DNA of 64,000 nucleotides, from the NCBI GenBank assembly GCA_030620095.1, contig JAUTXW010001607.1, forward strand, positions 62,001 through 126,000, read 5' to 3'. How positions within the stretch are numbered: the first letter of the stretch is position 1; each line of letters opens with the position of its first letter. The position numbers and the translations under genes are program-made. Below are positions 1 through 12,754 of the stretch, piece after piece. The notes under the pieces are model-generated. The model made no database searches. It was not told where the DNA came from and was given only the letters and a program-made list of their open reading frames with translations. This stretch comes from Kuschelorhynchus macadamiae (taxonomy: Eukaryota; Arthropoda; Insecta; Coleoptera; Curculionidae).

Positions 1-2469
1 TTTATCAAAACGTGCTTTTGCTTACTGAAAAAGTACACTGAGGGCAAGGACTTCCTGCAAAATATTTCAATTTTTAATTGACAGTTATTTTGTTTTATAT
101 CTTTCTGTAACTGTGAAACGGTTACTCATTAAAGCCACTCCATTTGGAATCCAGTGGGCCATTTTTAGATCCTGGGAACATCACCTATACATAATATTGC
201 AATAACTATGCAAAAAACTAGCAAACATAGAAAGGTGCAGCTGTACCCTTGAAATACAAAAACATATAGAAATCATTAAGTATTTTCCTTGTCCCAAAAA
301 ATCCAGGGCTTTCAAAAATATAATTTTTTCATAAGAAATCTGCTCTCATTTATTTTTTAATATATATAATAATTTTAAAAATTTATTTTTGAACAATGTT
401 AGGTTTATTTTCATTTGTCTCTCAACAGAATAAATATTTTTATTCATTGTTAGTTTTTCAAAACTATTTGAGTGCGATTTTTGTACAAAAGTGCCTACTT
501 CTACTACTAATAACTACAAGAAACTTCAAAACAAAATCTACTAAACATAATTATTTCTCTACATACTCAAGATCCATCCCTTCATTCTGTATATTAAATA
601 TTTTAATTATTTATTACGTTCTTTACTTATTTAATAATTTGTTCCATACCTATGGTAAAAAACGCCTTAAGAAGAATATTCATTCGCGAATTAACTTTAT
701 AAGTTTTTAGATAATATTGTGATTGTCCTTAGTTATTTCTAAAATTCAACCACTAAACCCAATTTTTAACTTTAATTGTTGTTTTTTACATTATTTATAT
801 TTTAATAAGAGTTGTAATTTACTTCGCTACTCGAGGTTCTATTCGTCATATTTATTAAACTACAAAAAATATTCACTTGAGTTTATATAAAATTAAGATT
901 CAGAATAGCTAAAACTTGGTGGTAAATTTTTGAAAGAAAAAGTACCACCCCAATTTCCGGCTGAATACACCTTCTAAGTTGCATTTTTTTATGGATGAAC
1001 TATCCCCTTCTTCATTTTTCTATTAATAAAAGAAAAAGAGGTCATTAAAATGCTAACCAGGGTTACCAGGATGTAGTTTCTACAACAATTTAAAAGTGCC
1101 ATCCTGAGAATTATTTTAAAAATGGTTTGTGGTTTTGTATACTCTAGAAAAAATTAAATTTCAGTTTAAATATCTTTTCAAAATAAGCAAATTAGCAAAA
1201 TTAAAAATTCGAAATAAACTATGTAAATGAAATATTAAGTAAATAAATGTCAATTTTCTTTTATGGCTCTTGATTTACACAGTTTTAATTATTTTTCTAT
1301 ATCAGCCAACCGCAAATAAGATTTACTTGGTAAATACACAATGTTAAAGATTAAAAATAACTTGTGTCCAAATTTAGGTCATGCTTCCTTCTTGACCGCA
1401 ACCCGTTTCTCTACCGCAAAAAAATAAGGTTTCACCCCTTAAGCCATAGAATAAGTAACCTGCCGAGAATCCCTCATTTTTTGCCCACAACCTGAGGTTT
1501 CTGTCGGAACCCTTCCTTTAACATGAAAAATATTCAAATTTTTTGTGAGTGATTTTACAATGCGCCTTGGCATTCTGTCGAAACTGAGATAAGTAATACA
1601 TTTAAATGCATGGCAAAATTTTACCGTTCCCAAGAAAGATGCTATAAAAGAGAAAAGAAAGTCGGTATGGGTATGAAGAGATTTTATACGGTGGTTTTAT
1701 ATTACCAAAATATTGAGCAAAAAATCGGAAAGTACTTCTGGCAGTTTAGTAATTGTGGCTGACTTGTTTCGCCGTCAGTTTTAAGAGTCATTTGTAGTGT
1801 GCACTAATAAAGTATAAATTTTTCAGTTTAAAATTTTAAACATGCCTATACTACTATCGTTAGTTGTGAGACTTGTTAAGATAACAGTTATTAAAAATAT
1901 CAGAGGTAAGTGTGTAAGTCTTAATCAATTACATACAATGTCCACCATAGTGTTCACTATATATGGATAAAAATATATTTGTTTTATTGAAAAAAAATTT
2001 ACTGCTTCTGTATGTTAACAAAAAACTAATAAATTAATATCATCTTACATCCAAGAAAAAATTTGAACACCTATTATGAAATTGGTAAACGTAGATTTCG
2101 GTTTTTAAAAAATATCAAAATTGTATTTTTTATTAATAATCCCCATTTTATACAAAAATTGGCCAATTTTTACAAAAATTAGTTTATCATAGCATAGATT
2201 CTTTTTCCTGTAAATTATTTCAACAATTTGACTTCTCATTACTATTAAAATACACCATTTTTAAATTCTTTTCTCAGAGTAGCAACTCAAAACTCTTTAA
2301 TAATTTTGTCACAGTTTTTATGCAAAACGTTTTACAAACCATAATTCTTGCAATTTAGTTACATTTTGTTACATTTTTTAAAGCAGGCCCACTAAATTGT
2401 TACATTCTAATTAAAAGTTAGCATAATGCAAAACACAATATTTAAAAGAGGAAATATAAACCACAAAAG
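1..2469. other. AT-rich sequence, no gene recognised
   Basis: I see no domain, RNA gene or repeat that I can name. Short open frames at 396-710 (+) and 1439-1633 (-) have low-complexity or unfamiliar translations and no supporting context, so I do not call them genes. Confidence 0.6.
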
Positions 2470-3293
2470 GATTTTGTCTCAAATGCCAGGATTATAGTCA
2501 CTCATACCAAAACGTTCCAATAGTTTCCTTGTTTAAGCTGATTTATAAACTCTTACAGAACCATCTATTTTTCTCCCTATTTCTAACTCCAAAAACTATC
2601 AAGCACGTTACTGTAATTTTAAATTAATTCATCAACTCTTGGATAAACTCCTTTTTCATGACAGCATTAGTACAAGCTATTAACTTGTCATCTACATACA
2701 GGGCCAATAAGAATTAATCTTCACTTCCTTTTTGATAACAAAAAGCATAAATCAGCTGTCGTCTTTTAAAAACAAAGTTGTAGTAAAACGGTTTCAATTC
2801 TTTTGTTCTAACATCTTGGAGCTTGTTTGAGGTTGTACAAATTGTTCTAAGGCGGCAAGCTTTAATAGACCCGTCATTAAATTTCTTAGGTTGCTTTATA
2901 TACTCCTATGTATTAAAGTTTTCATATAAAGATTCCGCGAAAACATCAAATTAAGTCAATGTCATATTTCACTACCAGCAAAACTTAGCTAAACTCTTAT
3001 GGTTACAGATTCCAGGCTAAATATCTTATCATAATCTTCACCCTTCTTTTGTGAATATCCTTTATCACCCGTCTTGCTCTGTATCTTTCTATAAATCCAT
3101 CTGGATTTATATTTGTTTTATATATCAACTTACAGGAAATGGCCTCTCCATGTGGTATTTGATTTTTTGTAATTGATTTTACTTCTTTTATGGCAAAAAT
3201 TGCTTCTTCATAACTTTGTAGGTCTTTATCGTTCTCGATATCAGCCGGTACCATCATCACATAATCATCATATCTATTTCGAATCTCTCTCAA
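2470..3293 (-). pseudogene. Copia reverse transcriptase fragment
   Basis: The part at 3003-3293 shows the Copia RT entry region: acidic SYEEA box, then the K-x-DGxxERYRARxV pattern in which an RNA-binding RT finger is recognised. About 300 bp further on (2687-2698) the catalytic YVDD box is intact within LLALYVDDKLIACTN, followed by the KLLERFGMSDYNP region near 2480-2520. The section between 2700 and 3000 is heavily decayed and I could not follow one frame. In a live element this protein copies genomic RNA into cDNA inside virus-like particles. The retained YVDD is seen in the sequence; loss of function is inferred from the breaks. Confidence 0.85.
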
Positions 3294-3439
3294 ACGATTT
3301 AATGACTCTCTTCTTTCTTCAGTATGGTCATTATTTTCGTGTCACCTTTCATTATTTTCTTTCTCTTCATTATCTGTAAGGTCATAATCGTAATATCTCG
3401 GTGTTGTTGTTGGATCTAGGTTCTGCCTCCCACTCATGT

Positions 3440-4402
3440 GATTCTTCTTCTCGAAAAAGGACACGTATTCCAGCTCTGTTAAATGGTTTTTCTTCAAAAA
3501 TAGTACAACATGATTTAATTAGCTTCCTTATTTCCTTATTCCAAATTTTAGAGCCATCCTCATGATCATATCCTATTAGAATTCTTCTTTAGCCTTTTTG
3601 TTCACCTTCTTTCTAAATTGTTTATGAATATACACTGCCAATTACTCAAATATATTTCAGGAAAGGCTTCTTTCCAATCCAGACTTCGTAAGAAGTTTTA
3701 TTTTCTATAGTCAATACCTCTGATCTGTTCAGTATGTATGGAGCAGTCTTAATCATTTCCGTCGATAAACTTTATGGTATATCTGGATTTGTATGCATTA
3801 TATTTGTTCCAGTGTGTATAACATCGTGAACATTTAGTCCATGTGATTGAAATACTTCTTGCTTCAAAGAACTGTCAAACTCGCCCTCATTATCATTCAG
3901 AAATTATTTAGTTACATGACTTCTTGTTTTTATTTCAGTCAACAGAAACTTTAGTTTTTCAGGGACCTCTTATTTCTTTTTCATGAAATATACTTATCGA
4001 TATTGACTAGAATCATCTTTAAATAAAACAAAATACCAATTATGAAAATTCTCACATAGTGGGCCTTTGTACATACACATCCTTTACTAATTTCGCTATC
4101 CAATGTTACAGATATTCCCAATTCTCGTTTTATGACAATTTTCATGCGGCGTTTATTCTGGTGTGTTTATGATATAGCTGCAGTAAATTACCATTTTCAA
4201 CTGAATTTATGTCATCGCTAGAAAATTTAATGTTTTGTGAAGCAAGCTTATACAATCCGCCATACCTGTTTCTTTTCCTTTCAAATAGAAGTTCCTTGGC
4301 AAGTTTCAGCATACAATATTCTGAAATAAATAGATTCTTCTTTCCAGGGAGATTACCATACATGAAATATATCAAATATTGTTTTGTTTCCATTGACGAC
4401 AA
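3440..4402 (-). pseudogene. Copia integrase fragment
   Basis: 4142-4402 is an open stretch ending in NGNLLQLYHKHTRINAA, which matches the Copia GAG-pre-integrase zinc-binding region (normally LWHxRLGHxN). The histidine and asparagine spacing is still visible. Downstream at 3877-3894 the DNEGEF box is a degraded form of the integrase core DNGGEF motif. It is followed by the PxxNGVxER-equivalent region and, at about 3660-3715, KTSYEVWIGKKPFLKY, the usual KTPYEVWFGKKP motif. 3535-3575 retains GYDHEDGSKIW. Integrase would insert the cDNA into the chromosome. Several frameshifts and stops separate these blocks, so this is a pseudogene. Confidence 0.85.
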
Positions 4403-4699
4403 CTATTATTTTTCCCATCTTCTATGCTGTACTGAAAGTAGCTAATACTTAACAAAAATATCGATACAATTCGTAATTTTTAATTCAAATACGATAATTG
4501 TTTCTGCCATTAAGGTGACGTTTGCATTATAATATTTTGTTCAATTGTAGATTTTCTAAATATTCTTTCTTCTGTTCTGATATCAGCATTCCGCATCTAC
4601 TTTTCATTTAAAACATTAGTAGAACTTTTACATATTTAAATAATTAAAACTAACTTTTTGTACAAATAAACTTCTTGCTTGGACTCACCGTTACTAAAA

Positions 4700-4970
4700 A
4701 AAGATTTTTAATATGCACATGATTTATTAAATTGTCAATAATTTCATCTGATTTGGACATCAAGTTCCAGTTAGACTTGATTGAAAAATAATCTTCAGAT
4801 TAAGTATTCTAGAAATCAGGCAAAAGTTCAGACATATCACCCTGAGCGGTGATACTTTTTTGTATGTTTTTCTTCAGAAATTTCATTTTGCAATTTATTC
4901 CAAAGATTATTCAGTTTTGAAGTATGACTTGTATGACTTGCAAGATCATCATCACGATGCCTTCTAAAAT
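4700..4970 (-). pseudogene. Copia gag (UBN2-like) fragment
   Basis: The minus-strand translation contains SHTSKLNNLWNKLQNEIS and, in another frame, GDMSELLPDF followed by SIKSNWNLMS. This resembles the Copia gag (UBN2 family), where a helix carrying a leucine/leucine-glutamate repeat precedes the LPESY-type motif. At least two in-frame stops and one frameshift are present. Assignment rests mainly on its position just upstream of the integrase block in the same orientation. Confidence 0.6.
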
Positions 4971-4974
4971 ATTT

Positions 4975-5930
4975 ATACATAAATCAAAAGTTTTATCTTG
5001 TATTATCCCATCTTATAACCTATGGCAATAAAATAGGTAACAAATTATACAAATGTAAAATAAATATGAATTACTTTAAAAAGTAGACCTTGAAATAAAA
5101 GAATAACATATCTTTAGGGAATTTTAACATTTGAATAGATACAAATATATTCACAAGGTTTGTCAATAATTATGACAATCAGGATTCAAGAAAGATAAAA
5201 GTCATTCACTACATCGAGCAATTAGAATATTTTAGCAATTAAGCATTTTCGAGTAGTTTTTTTTGCAGTCACATAAAATCAAATTCTAAAGTTTTTTCTT
5301 CCAGTACAGTTTTTCGATATTTCGAAACATAATCTATGGTTTTGGAATTTCAAATGTTTAAAACCTTTCGATCTTGAATTTAAACGTCATAGATATCAAA
5401 ATAAATGTCTTTAGTTATGAACAAGCAGTTTTTTTCCATATCTAGAGAACACTACAAGGTACAATTTAGATATCTTAAAATTTAAAAAGAATTAAAAATA
5501 ATTAATTATTCTAAATCTATTTAGATGTGCGTACTTATGTGTTTACATATTATTTTTTTCTTTAAGCTAAAATATAAACCAAATATTTAAGTATAATGTG
5601 TATACTTAACAAAAAAATTTTATTTTTATAATGCGAAATGGGTAAATAAATTTTCGACATTTAAATAACAAATAATACTTTATGTATATAAGTAGTCTAG
5701 AATTATTGAACTTTTTAGCCCAAATCAAAAAGAATAATTTAGACAAATAGATAAAACGAAAAGTACCTATACCATTTGTGGTTAAGCTTTATTACGATAG
5801 GTCTATTTTGAAACCTTAAAGTTTAACTGCTATTAATGGAAATATTGAAGGGACATAGTTTATATAGTAAGTAAAAAAACATAGCAAAACGGTCTGACGC
5901 AATTACGATTTTTAAATGAAACAATAAAAA
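4975..5930. other. AT-rich spacer, nothing recognised
   Basis: No LTR of the adjacent Copia relic can be seen here and no open frame of interest exists on either strand. Confidence 0.5.
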
Positions 5931-5933
5931 AAA

Positions 5934-6515
5934 TTGGTAATATATTTTTTTAATACAATACAAATACAAAACAACTATAAAGAATATCGTATCTGTACGA
6001 GGAAACTTGTGGGTAAAGGCAAATTTACCGATTTTTTTTTAACTGATTTTAATTTCTTTTTATTTTTCATAGTTTTATTTATAGAGTGTATAGAAATAAA
6101 TTATGTCATTTATTATTTTCCTCTATTAAAACGTGGTTTTATTCCAAGAAATGGATTTTCAACGAATATTTTACAGTTTATTGCTTTATAGTGTTACCAC
6201 TAAAGTTTTACTAGATTATCCCGGTTTGATTTGATTTTTGTACAAAATTTCAAGTCATCCAATTGACTGAAGTAGATTTTTGCCACTGAATTTTTATAAA
6301 ATTCATTCGGTGGCCATTTTATTCCACCATAATAGCTTCACACCGAAATATATTCCCATATCACACTTGATTTTATATACATTTTTAGGTGTTTCTGCTT
6401 TTTAGCTTTTTAAAGAGAACATCAGAAAAGTCATTCGGATTAGTTTTGGAGTAATGTAATGATAGACCGACGAAAATGAGAGAACATGTTTTTCGGGATC
6501 TAGGATCCCTAAGTC
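5934..6515 (+). repeat. dispersed repeat, copy A
   Basis: Begins with the core GGGTAAAGGCAAATTTACCG (near 6010), followed by a T-rich segment, then a region with GGTGGCCATTTTATT (about 6311) and a terminal stretch reading ACATGTTTTTCGGGAT (about 6485). The same order of blocks occurs at 34330-35170. The reverse-orientation body recurs at 22540-23130 and 44640-45180. It codes for nothing that I recognise. Confidence 0.6.
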
Positions 6516-6519
6516 GCAA

Positions 6520-7430
6520 AAATCCGCAAAAATGTCGAAGGACGATTTTTTTACGGTTACAATATTTTCCTCTTACAAAGAAATAAAATTAATAAAAATA
6601 TGAAAGCAAATAATAATAGAGAAAAATTTTCTTTGCCAAAAGAGACATCCAATAAATTTGACAGCAGCAAGAAATAGGCAGCCGGAGAGTCTTAGATATG
6701 AGGATTGTTAGCCTAGCCTAGAATTTGATGTACTAGGCTGCTCTGTGTACTTTAAAATATTTATTAATTTTAACTATTTTTAATAATTTCGTACAAATTG
6801 AGGTAAAGAGCAGCAAAATATAATAAACCTATAAATACAAACGGCAGAAAAAATAATTTACTGCATGGCACTGCGGCACTTGTTTTCTATTTGTGCGTCC
6901 ATTCATGAAAACAATTATGCCCATAACATCGGTAAAAAAGGCTTTTTAAGAGGCCCCTAACTTTTCACGTCTCTTGGACATAATTAATGTTTCTATTAAC
7001 TGCTTTGTCTACGTGGGTTAATTCATTATTGGAAAGATTGAAGATGGAAATAAAATGGGGCCAAACCAGAGTTAATTTTGAAGAAACCGCTACAACACAG
7101 CAACAATAACTGCAAGTATTACCCAATAGTCGTAGGCCCAGTTGGACACAAATAGCATAAAGTAGGAGACAGTAATGCGAATTTATAACACGACTGCATT
7201 CTCCTGCACGAATATGGCGGCAAGCGGCCGATGTTCTTTTATTACCGCAACGACCAAAGCGGGGTCGGTCGGTACTTTTCCCCGATGGGCATAATGGTAA
7301 TAATAAAATTGTGCTGCCCACCTTTTAACCAACGAGATTTTTAAATCGACTTTGTAATGAAATAATATCGTTTTTATTTATAAGCGTGACTTAATTGCTT
7401 GCAAATAAACTTTAATTACCGCAATATGCA
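6520..7430. other. unassigned sequence with an unrecognised open frame
   Basis: The stretch 6965-7321 (-) is open for 118 codons and slightly more GC-rich than its surroundings. The translation (cysteine-rich patch NTCSYCCC) matches no family I know. I see no splice or promoter context, and it could be chance. Confidence 0.4.
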
Positions 7431-7469
7431 ATTTATTGATATGTAATTGGCCACTGTTTTCTTTCTTTT

Positions 7470-7640
7470 TTACCCGACTGCGCATGCAAAAGATGGTAAT
7501 GTGTTTCATAGTATGTATGCATTATTTATGTATATTTGTTATCACCTACAGCCCAAATGCCTTGACCGATTTTGATGAAAAATGCATGAAAAGATTATCC
7601 TGCATCACGGGAGTGTTCTTAGCTACGTTTATTTAAAAAA
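7470..7640 (+). repeat. possible non-LTR element 3' tail
   Basis: The text CCTTGACCGATTTTGATGAA within a sentence-like CCCGACTGCGCATGC ... CATCACGGGAGTG layout resembles the untranslated 3' region common to RTE-type LINEs and related dispersed repeats in insects. There is no coding sequence left. This is an identification from memory of the style of repeat, not a match to a named family. Confidence 0.35.
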
Positions 7641-7707
7641 AATAAAATGCCCAAAGCAGCGCGCCATTTTTTCCAACATAAAAAAGTAACTATTTTCATA
7701 ACTCAAC

Positions 7708-7834
7708 ATCAAAATACAAGAGTTCTAATTATACTACACCACAACTTGTTACGTCCTGGACGCGCGTTTCTCTAACCAAGTTATCATCATCAGCAGATCA
7801 TATAAACTTAGTTTATAATATCTATATATATATA

Positions 7835-7908
<74 letters not shown>

Positions 7909-8010
7909 TAGTCTATATCATCTGCTGATGATGCTAACTTGGTGAGCGAAAGGCGAGTCCAGAACGTAACAAGTTGTGGTGTAGTGTGGTTAGAACTCTT
8001 GTATTTTGAT
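7708..8010. mobile_element. palindromic foldback/MITE centred on (TA)n
   Basis: The outer 21 bp at 7708-7728 and 7990-8010 are exact reverse complements. The inverted arms continue inward for about 100 bp on each side with a few mismatches (for example CACCACAACTTGTTACG and its complement, then ATCATCAGCAGAT) until they meet a (TA)n tract. This gives one large hairpin with almost no non-palindromic loop. No coding capacity. No clear target-site duplication could be assigned outside the arms. Confidence 0.85.
7822..7904. repeat. (TA)n microsatellite in hairpin centre
   Basis: Nearly pure TA dinucleotide run interrupted by a TCTA variant near its left end. It sits exactly between the two arms of the palindromic element, so it is self-complementary with them. 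Confidence 0.95.
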
Positions 8011-8084
8011 CTATCTTCCACCACAGGTTCCAGTGTTAGGACATAACTGATCATGATAAGTATGAAATTAAGAAGCGCATTAAG

Positions 8085-8860
8085 GGGATTCTAATTATAT
8101 ACACATATGTATTTATAGCTACAAGATGTCCCAAATATAAGGAAATGAGAGGTTGGTCGAATTGACTATAAGTATTATTGATGATGTCGACGGTGTTGAT
8201 AATACTGATGGCACAGATGGTATAGGTCTATATGCTGATTTTTCATTTATATCGTAATATGTTTCAATTTGTAAATTTTCAAAAAAATCTTATCGGTCTA
8301 ATCCGTTTTTAATTGCATAATATTATATGTCTGAATTTCTTCTGAAGAAGTAATTTTTTCTGAAGCGGTGACCAAGGCATAAAGCTGGGTTTGGAGTCTG
8401 CGATCTTTTCTGGTGTACTACCTGTTTTGTTGATTACTACCACTTTTGTGGGGCAGGGATTCTAATTATATACACATATGTATTTATAGCTACAAGATGT
8501 CCCAAATATAAGGAAATGGTCGAATTGAATACAAGTATTGTTGATGATGTCGACGGTGTTGATAATACTGATGGCATAGATCTATATGCTGATTTTTCAT
8601 TTATATCGTAATATGTTTGTAAAGGTCTATATGCTGATTTTTCATTTATATCGTAATATGTTTCAATTTGTAAATTTCCAAAAAAATATTATCGGTCTAA
8701 TCCGTTTTTAATTGAATAATATTATTATATCTCTGAATTTCTTCTGAAGAAGTAAATTTTTTGTGAAGCGGTGACCAGTGCATAAAGCTGGGTTTAGAGT
8801 CTGCGATCTTTTCTGGTGTACTACCTGTTTTGTTGATTACTACCACTTTTATGTGGCAGG
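8085..8860 (+). repeat. tandem duplication, about 371 + 405 bp
   Basis: Two direct copies, 8085-8455 and 8456-8860, both begin GGGATTCTAATTATATAC and end with TGATTACTACCACTTTT then GTGG(G)GCAGG. They differ by scattered substitutions. The second copy has lost a few bases near its start and gained an internal duplication of about 45 bp containing TATATGCTGATTTTTCATTT (8583-8663). The unit codes for nothing recognised. Confidence 0.9.
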
Positions 8861-9865
8861 AAATAGTAAAGTTGCGAAAAAAAGTTAAATACAGAAGTTC
8901 CTTATAGATTTAACTATACTTTTATTTTATTTTTGTATATTCCCGGTATTGTGTTTTTGATGAACGGGCATCAAATTTCTTATTTTAAATGGAATACCCT
9001 ATATATAATCACATGTCGATTCTACCGAGGATTCTACCTTTCATTCTGAGTTGAGTATCTTTTATTGTAATATCTATATAATATATATTTTTGGTATTGG
9101 TATGGTATTAACAATTAATATATAGGAAATAAAGTAAGCAAAGCAAACAACATTTTAATTATAAAAATCTCATTTTTTAAATGAAACAGTCTTTATATTT
9201 TGGCTCATTCTGATTCAAGTTTTGATTCCTTATTATTTCATATCTAAGTATACCTCTATAGTAGTTTTTAATCTAATAGCCGTTTTCTTTTTTCTCATAA
9301 TTTTGCCTTTAAATCAGAAATAAACTCTAGAAATCAACTAGGCTAATAGGCACTACCTTAGAAATAAATTTTAAAACGGTTACACTCCAAATCGATAATA
9401 ACATCAACATTTTACACAACACAATTTACTAAGTTATAACATATTCGAATAAAATATTAATATACCTTATTAAAGTGCTTACAAATTATAAAATATTTGC
9501 TTGACCTTTTCCCACTGCTATACATGTTGTAGAGAGTTTTATTTCTCCAATTGTGTATCTTACAGCGTTATTTCATTGATATTATTGATTTCTGCTTTTT
9601 ATATTTTGTCTTAAATAATTTCGGTTATCAAATCTATTTTTATATTCTTTATTTTTTAAAAATTCCTTCACAAAAAATCTAAAGGCTTTTTGTTGTTATA
9701 CCTATCAATAGTTTGTTTCTACGTTTCGATAGTTGCGACAAAGGCGGTTTTCTTGGAAAAGAAACATTCTGCAAATAAATCAAGAAAGAAAAAAGTTCTT
9801 ACTCTCATAAATTTGTAATCCACTAAATAATTTTAGGGTCCTGGCAAATAATTCTGCTAATAGCA
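8861..9865. other. AT-rich spacer, nothing recognised
   Basis: No open frame, repeat or RNA that I can support. Confidence 0.5.
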
Positions 9866-9869
9866 AATT

Positions 9870-10455
9870 TTTTTCTGGACAGCTCAGTCAATAGACATAA
9901 TGTCCGTTATTGGAGTGATGAAAATCATCGGTGGTTTGAAGACGATACAGCATCCTCCGAAATTTAACGTATGGGGTGGAATTCTGGCAAATAAGGAATT
10001 GGTACATTTTTTATTAATGAAACTTTTATCGGACCCTTATACTTGCAACTGTTGAAAGAAACTATTATACCTGCAATTATAGGAATTATTGAAGTCGACG
10101 ATATCGACTATGATCCAGTTTTTCAGAGGAATGAAACCCCCCGCATTTTTACTTACCTTTCAGAGAGTATTCTCATAATGAATTTCCTGGGCGCTGATTT
10201 GAACGTCATGGAGCTATTAAATGGCCAGCACGATCAATGGACCTTGTTCTACATTATTTGTTTGTTTGGTGTTACATGAAAGATCGAGTGTTTCTTACAA
10301 AACTCAATAATTTACAAGAACTACAACAAAAAATTACTGCAGATGTTTGCTTTGGTGTGACGCCTGAAATGCTCAGATGTTAGAAGTTAATTTAAAAGTA
10401 GACTTTATTATTGCCAAGATGTTAACGGTGGTCATATTCAACACCTTATAAAACA
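9870..10455 (+). pseudogene. Tc1/mariner-superfamily transposase relic (family 1)
   Basis: Three frames must be combined to follow the protein. 9878-9950 gives SVNRHNVRYWSDENHRWFED, the segment before the second catalytic aspartate in insect IS630/Tc1/mariner-type transposases. Then come HPPKFNVWGGIL (9950-9990) and LLKETIIPAI (about 10046). In the next frame GRHGAIKWPARS (about 10195) matches the usual WPARSPDLTPLDFFLWG block, followed by YMKDRVF and NNLQELQQKI. The end is RLYYCQDVNGGHIQHLI (10400-10450). At least four frame changes and several stops show it is dead. The enzyme would cut and paste its own element at TA sites. I could not identify its terminal inverted repeats. Confidence 0.8.
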
Positions 10456-10698
10456 AAGTGTTGAAACAGTTTTTTAAACCTTAGTGTTAAAATCTCTAAT
10501 AAAGATAAAAGTTGTACTGAAAGTCCTTTGTGGCCATGAAAAAAATAGTGTAAATTACTCGTATGAAAGTAATTGTTCTCAACACTTGTTACCTATATAA
10601 TAAAGGTGGTAAGTAACTTAGTTACGTCTTTTTAATTCTATTAAATCTGATAATCCTGGCACATTTTATGGTTTCTTTAGTGGTTTATAGTATGGAAA

Positions 10699-10746
<48 letters not shown>
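10699..10746. repeat. (TA)n microsatellite
   Basis: TA dinucleotide run of about 48 bp with one TG interruption. Confidence 0.95.
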
Positions 10747-10749
<3 letters not shown>

Positions 10750-10759
10750 TTTATAGGGT

Positions 10760-12750
10760 ATAAATTCTTGTATACCATCGAAAAATTCTAAATAGTTTTT
10801 GAAATATTAAAATTTGAAATTAATTTTGGACATTGGACACATTGAACATTACTCTAATCTGTTCAGCTGTGTTTTTTCAACAAAGAAACAAAAAACTGTA
10901 GGTTTGAGACAGATTAAATTAATTTATTTTGGTTACTTCTTTGGGATGTATGAATTAATTATTTAATAAAGAGAAGATTGTAAGCATAATATTGGCGCGT
11001 ATAAAATTAGTAGAAATAACCGGTCAATGTAACTAAACCATACTAATTTTTGAGATTATTTATTTTTAAATTTTTAACTGCACAATGCTAATTAAATGTA
11101 TATATTCTAAATACGTCCCAAGCACTTACCTTAGTACCAGGTAGGTGATTTACATATTAGGAAAAGTATTTGAAAAATTTAAAGTAAATTTTGAATCTAC
11201 CACCAAGGTTTTCCTTAACTAGAGCTAAACTATGTTCCTCGTTTTCAAGTGCTATTTGTTTCTAAAGTCCAGGATTATTATGACCAATATTTACGCTTAC
11301 CGTATCTCACACTCTTTGATAAACAAACACAAATTGGCCGGGAAATATACCCTATCTTTCGCGGTTGATATGCCAAATGTGCCTTTGTCTGAAATAATCG
11401 TACAAATTTTTAAAATTCACACTACATATTTAATCGTTATGGAGTTACCTTACATTACAAAAAAGTATACTAGGTGTTACGTTTGCGAATTGTTATGTTC
11501 GCGCGTTATGAGCCCTGAGATGTTTGTCAGCGAGGTTGTTGTTTTTAAGTAAAAATGATTAAGGTAAAATCAAATAGAAGATCCGTTTCGTATTCCATAA
11601 AGCTAGATTGTTAGAATATTTTGCTGAGAAAAAAACTGTAGAAGTTTTTTATAAATGATGCAATTAATTGTTCTACAAAATAAGATTAATAAAAGTATTA
11701 ACGCTGTACTTAGAACTTAATAAAACAAAATACAACTTTGAGGCCATTTTTCTCAAAATTGGTAAGGAATAGCACCAAATTTATATAAGAATAGTTTTTT
11801 AATAATAATTATTATTTAATATATCGGAAACGATATTATAGCATTAAATTTTAAAGTAAGGTAGTAAAAAACGTGTTGCTTCTTGCTTGCGTGTTAGCAA
11901 ATACTGGAAAATTTTTGAAAAGTGATACCAAACTATTTTTTCAAAATTGATACAATTTTCTGAATTGCCTATAAGGCAGTTGTCTTGTGTACTTTTAAAA
12001 TGCGTTGAACGGTTTTGAGAACAGAAATGTCATTATTTGGAATTTACAGAATTCAATATTTCATTTATAAAATCTGATGTTATCGTGAATACGATGGCAG
12101 TCATAATTTTCCTGGTTTCAATTTAGCAGTTTTTCTTAAAGTCAAATTTAAGTTTAATACAAAGTTTTTCATACAAGATAAAGAAAACTGTGTAATGTGT
12201 ATATTTTAAACACAATAAATACTGACCGGCTATTATAGAGTGTACCATTCAGAAAAGAGGGGAAAATAGTGGATTTTGAATAACTAAGTAATTAAAGCCG
12301 TCGAAATAAAATTGTTATCTGATGGATCCGACGGAAACCGGCTTATTGAACAATAAGGGACAGAAAGCACTTCAAGCAAATTGTGTATACAGAAAAATAT
12401 TTGTTTATTTAGTATATATACACAAAGCGCATAACAATTTAATAAATCAATAAATATTAAATATATAAAATCAGCCATTAAATGTTAATGGAGTAATAAT
12501 AAATCAACCAGAAAGATATCCAAATTAAAATGTATTTTTGTTTTCATTACATGCCTGGTTACCTTGGATAAGTTTTAAAACGTTCTGATTTACGTTATGA
12601 CCAATTTTAAGGTACATTTATTACAATTAATAAAATTCAGGTAAATTCCAGAACTAATAGAGTTACCATAGCGCCGTTATTCATAAAAATTGTTATCTGA
12701 TTATATACAACTAAAAAAAAACAGAACAACAACATTAAGGTCATTATCAT
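10760..12750. other. long stretch without recognised genes
   Basis: An open frame of 106 codons at 11232-11552 (+) has no recognisable domain, signal peptide or context. The rest is AT-rich without structure that I can support. Confidence 0.5.
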
Positions 12751-12754
12751 CACC

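Larger units (their letters stand above)
2470..4970 (-). mobile_element. Ty1/Copia retrotransposon relic
   Basis: Read on the minus strand, this stretch carries Copia gag and pol pieces in the standard order: gag (4700-4970), GAG-pre-integrase and integrase (3440-4402), and reverse transcriptase (2470-3293). Order and orientation are conserved, but every piece has stops or frameshifts. The RNase H end and both LTRs are not visible, so this is an old, truncated copy. Copia polyproteins are usually about 1200-1500 residues; roughly 800 codons' worth of sequence remains here in several frames. No neighbouring sequence suggests domestication. Confidence 0.85.

Noticed and set aside
8085..8860. 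CRISPR-like or satellite array
   Set aside because: Only two long units without spacers; it is a simple tandem duplication.
11232..11552. 106-codon plus-strand open frame
   Set aside because: No domain, signal peptide or homologous copy recognised; expected by chance in AT-rich DNA at this length.
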